Part shown: positions 61,935 through 64,000 of the stretch, piece after piece
Numbering within the stretch: the stretch's first letter is position 1
Layout of the letters: each line of letters starts with the position of its first letter
Assembly (NCBI RefSeq): GCF_002482975.1
Contig: NZ_DLHA01000058.1
Location: 190,137 to 254,136 of the forward strand
DNA: 64,000 nt
From: Flavobacterium sp. UBA7680
Lineage (GTDB): Bacteria; Bacteroidota; Bacteroidia; Flavobacteriales; Flavobacteriaceae
Direction of reading: 5' to 3'
Program-made: the position numbers and the translations under genes
Notes under the pieces: model-generated
Seen by the model: only the letters and a program-made list of their open reading frames with translations
Databases searched by the model: none
What the model was told of the DNA's origin: nothing

Positions 61935-63305
61935 TTAACCAAGTTTAAAATTCTTTTCAATAGCCTTAATCATTTCTCCGGCAATATCTTTATTTGTTGC
62001 GCCTTCGATTCCTTCAAGACCTGGTGAAGAGTTTACTTCAAGCAATAAAGGTCCTTTTGAAGAACGAATAATATCAACGCCTGCAACTTTTAAATCCATA
62101 GCTTTTGCGGCCTTAATTGCGATCTTTTTCTCTTCGGCAGTTACTTTGATTACAGATGCTGTTCCGCCAAGGTGAATATTTGCTCTAAACTCGCCCGGCA
62201 TTGCTTCACGCTGAATCGCAGCAACTACTTTTCCGTCAATTACAAAACAGCGAATATCTTTTCCGTTTGCTTCTTTGATAAATTCCTGAACTAAGATGTT
62301 GGCATTTAAACTTTTAAAAGCATTGATAACACTTTCTGCAGCTTTCTTGGTTTCTGCCAAAACAACCCCTTTTCCTTGCGTTCCTTCTAATAACTTGACA
62401 ATTAGAGGAGAACCTCCAACCATCTTAATTAAATCGTCTGTATCCAGCGGAGAATTGGCAAAACCAGTTGTCGGGATATCAATGCCGCTGTTTAAAAGTA
62501 ATTGCAGTGAATATAATTTATCTCTTGATTGTGTTATAGCTGTAGCGGAGTTTAAAACGAAAACCTTCAATGCTTCAAACTGACGTGTTAAGGCACAGCC
62601 GTAAAAAGTTATGCTTGGTCGAATTCGGGGAATAATAGCATCAAACTGATTTAAGATTTTTCCGCCTCTGTAATGAATCTCAGGAGTTTTAGCGTCGAGT
62701 TTCATGTAACATTCTTTGATGTTCAAAAAATGCATTTCATGACCGCGCATTTCGCCTGCTTCCATGATTCTTTTATTACTGTATAATTCAGGATTACTGG
62801 CTAAAAGGCCAATTCGTAAACCCGAACTTGCTTTTTCTGAGTTTTGGTATAATTCTTTTAAAGCTTCACTTGTAGGCTGTCCCAATAAGTATTTTTCTTC
62901 CGGATCAACTAGTACACGTCCGCTCATGGCTTCACGCCCTAAAAGCATACGGAAACCCATTGAATCACGGTTGGTCAAAGTCATTTCGATAGGCCATTTT
63001 GAATCGCCAATTCTAATATTGGTCTGAATTACATAACGGTGTTCTCTAAAACCGCTTGAACTTTTTACAATTCTTTTATCAACCAGCGGAGCTTCGCAAT
63101 GAATGATGGTTTTAATATTATTTTGAATTGGATTAATGTCAAACTTAACCCAATTAGCATCATTTTTTATAAAAGGAGCTATGTTGATAGCGTGCATTGC
63201 CGAAGTTTTGGCACCAGAATCGACACGAGCCTTAATTGTCGGGATTCCAAGTTCTGGAAATGCGCACCATTCTTCGCTGCCTAAAATGACTTTGTTTTGA
63301 AGCAT
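61935..63305 (-). CDS. Retropepsin-like zinc-protease domain fused to RimK ATP-grasp ligase
   Basis: 456 residues from the ATG at 63305. Residues about 1-145 form the RimK-associated 'ATP-dependent zinc protease' (retropepsin-like) domain: 'VDSGAKTSAMHA' (the Asp-Ser-Gly core) and 'MLLGREAM'. Residues about 160-456 are the RimK ATP-grasp ligase ('KLLEGTQGKGV', 'DIRCFVIDG', 'LEVNSSPGLEGIE'). RimK adds glutamates to ribosomal protein S6 or makes poly-glutamate. In many bacteria the two domains are separate neighbouring genes; here they are one protein. Its substrate is not known. Confidence 0.9.
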   Translation of the reverse strand: MLQNKVILGSEEWCAFPELGIPTIKARVDSGAKTSAMHAINIAPFIKNDANWVKFDINPIQNNIKTIIHCEAPLVDKRIVKSSSGFREHRYVIQTNIRIGDSKWPIEMTLTNRDSMGFRMLLGREAMSGRVLVDPEEKYLLGQPTSEALKELYQNSEKASSGLRIGLLASNPELYSNKRIMEAGEMRGHEMHFLNIKECYMKLDAKTPEIHYRGGKILNQFDAIIPRIRPSITFYGCALTRQFEALKVFVLNSATAITQSRDKLYSLQLLLNSGIDIPTTGFANSPLDTDDLIKMVGGSPLIVKLLEGTQGKGVVLAETKKAAESVINAFKSLNANILVQEFIKEANGKDIRCFVIDGKVVAAIQREAMPGEFRANIHLGGTASVIKVTAEEKKIAIKAAKAMDLKVAGVDIIRSSKGPLLLEVNSSPGLEGIEGATNKDIAGEMIKAIEKNFKLG

Positions 63306-63377
63306 ACTTTGTTTTTTAATTATAGAATTTAAATTCAAAAATAGCTATTTGCTTTTACTAAAGATAGTAAATTATCC

Positions 63378-63416
63378 AAAAAAAATACCCGTTAAGTTAT
63401 GAAAACGTAACGGGTA
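63378..63416 (-). terminator. Terminator after clpC
   Basis: On the minus strand TACCCGTTA / TAACGGGTA with a 13-base loop followed by seven T. Confidence 0.85.
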
Positions 63417-63445
63417 GATTATTTTTGTTATAAATTTTGACTAAT

Positions 63446-64000
63446 TTATTGATTTGTCGGTTCTTCGGCTTTGTGAATTTCTACCGAAAGTTCTTGTGAA
63501 TCTTCTTTTAAATCCATCATGATTTCATCTCCCGAATGTATTTTCGAAGTGATGATTTCTTCTGCTAACAAATCTTCAACATATTTCTGAATTGCTCTTT
63601 TTAGCGGTCTTGCACCAAATTGTCTGTCAAAGCCTTTTTCTGCAATAAATGCTTTTGCTTTGTCTGTTAATGTTAGTTTGTAACCTAACTCAGCAATACG
63701 AGAATATAGTTTTTTCAATTCGATTTCGATAATCAAATCAATATCACCTTTTTCTAATGCATTGAACACGATTACATCATCAATTCTGTTTAAGAACTCA
63801 GGAGCAAAAGTTTTTTTCAATGCATTTTCGATAATGCTTTTTGAGTTTTCATCAGCCTGAGCCACTTTTGCAGCAGTTCCGAATCCAACACCTTGTCCGA
63901 AGTCTTTTAACTGACGTGCTCCAACGTTAGATGTCATGATAATGATAGTGTTTTTAAAGTCAATTTTGCGACCTAAACTATCAGTTAAATATCCGTCATC
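63446..64000 (-). CDS. clpC: ClpC-type ATPase, C-terminal part (cut by window edge)
   Basis: The frame is open to the right edge; 184 codons are visible. They cover the end of the second AAA+ domain ('SNVGARQL', 'FAPEFLNRIDDVIVF' with sensor-1 and arginine-finger residues) and the D2 small domain ('GFDRQFGARPLKRAIQKYVEDLLAEEI' with the sensor-2 GAR). ClpC unfolds proteins for ClpP. ClpA and ClpB have similar ends; the SNVGAR and GARPLKRAIQ patterns favour ClpC. The N-terminal part is outside the window. Confidence 0.88.
   Translation of the reverse strand, partial: DDGYLTDSLGRKIDFKNTIIIMTSNVGARQLKDFGQGVGFGTAAKVAQADENSKSIIENALKKTFAPEFLNRIDDVIVFNALEKGDIDLIIEIELKKLYSRIAELGYKLTLTDKAKAFIAEKGFDRQFGARPLKRAIQKYVEDLLAEEIITSKIHSGDEIMMDLKEDSQELSVEIHKAEEPTNQ

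Overview
The window looks like a chromosomal segment of a Flavobacterium-type bacterium (Bacteroidota). The DNA is A+T-rich and Shine-Dalgarno sequences are almost absent before starts. Many genes carry the Bacteroidota -7 element TAnnTTTG, and the gene families are typical of the group: DUF5606, fused ccoNO, LamG proteins with a sorting-like tail, and S41 and S9 peptidases. No rRNA, intact tRNA, CRISPR array, prophage or insertion sequence was seen. The last gene (ClpC-type) runs off the right edge.

Layout. 0-9 kb: an Aer-like PAS protein, a RelE/ParE-type toxin-antitoxin pair, ruvX, mqo, a FUSC membrane protein, def, DUF5606, a lipoprotein alpha-carbonic anhydrase and mazG. 9-20.5 kb: a microaerobic respiration block with an FNR-like regulator, copper ATPase ccoI, ccoS, fused ccoNO, ccoQ, ccoP, ccoG, fixH-like, a repeat cluster, a TauE/SafE protein and hemN. 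20.6-36.8 kb: DoxX, an acyl-CoA carboxylase beta subunit, a TetR regulator with its small membrane operon, lpxD, msrB, prfB (read through a programmed +1 frameshift), threonine aldolase, EbfC, a prolyl oligopeptidase, a cysteine synthase, two LamG paralogues and a 25-residue membrane peptide. 36.9-47.6 kb: yebC, an S41 protease, gcvT, NAD(P)H-hydrate dehydratase, a HipA-like/DUF3037 pair, pectate lyase, a second Crp-family regulator, HutD-like and GNAT proteins. 47.8-51.1 kb: an accessory-looking patch with an XRE regulator, a HEPN-motif protein, a tRNA-like gene lacking its anticodon and a PD-(D/E)xK-motif protein. 51.1-56.6 kb: thrA-thrB-thrC preceded by a threonine-rich leader peptide. 56.9-64 kb: hutH, a DUF47/Pit phosphate pair, a lipoprotein, DUF421, a protease-RimK fusion and clpC.

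The strongest hidden structure is a four-member regulon. A palindrome TGAY-AAWT-RTCA, with the geometry of an FNR box, occurs before the PAS gene, ccoI, ccoS-ccoNO and hemN. At each site its centre lies exactly 33 bp upstream of the centre of a TAnnTTTG-type -7 box, consistent with class II activation. The encoded FNR-like protein aligns with E. coli FNR without gaps at the cluster cysteines but has Ser where FNR has Cys29. Other regulatory finds are a thr leader peptide (33 residues, 12 Thr, six in a row), a matched pair of TetR operators, the prfB recoding site and a LacI-type palindrome near the pectate lyase. Intergenic regions hold several families of palindromic repeats.
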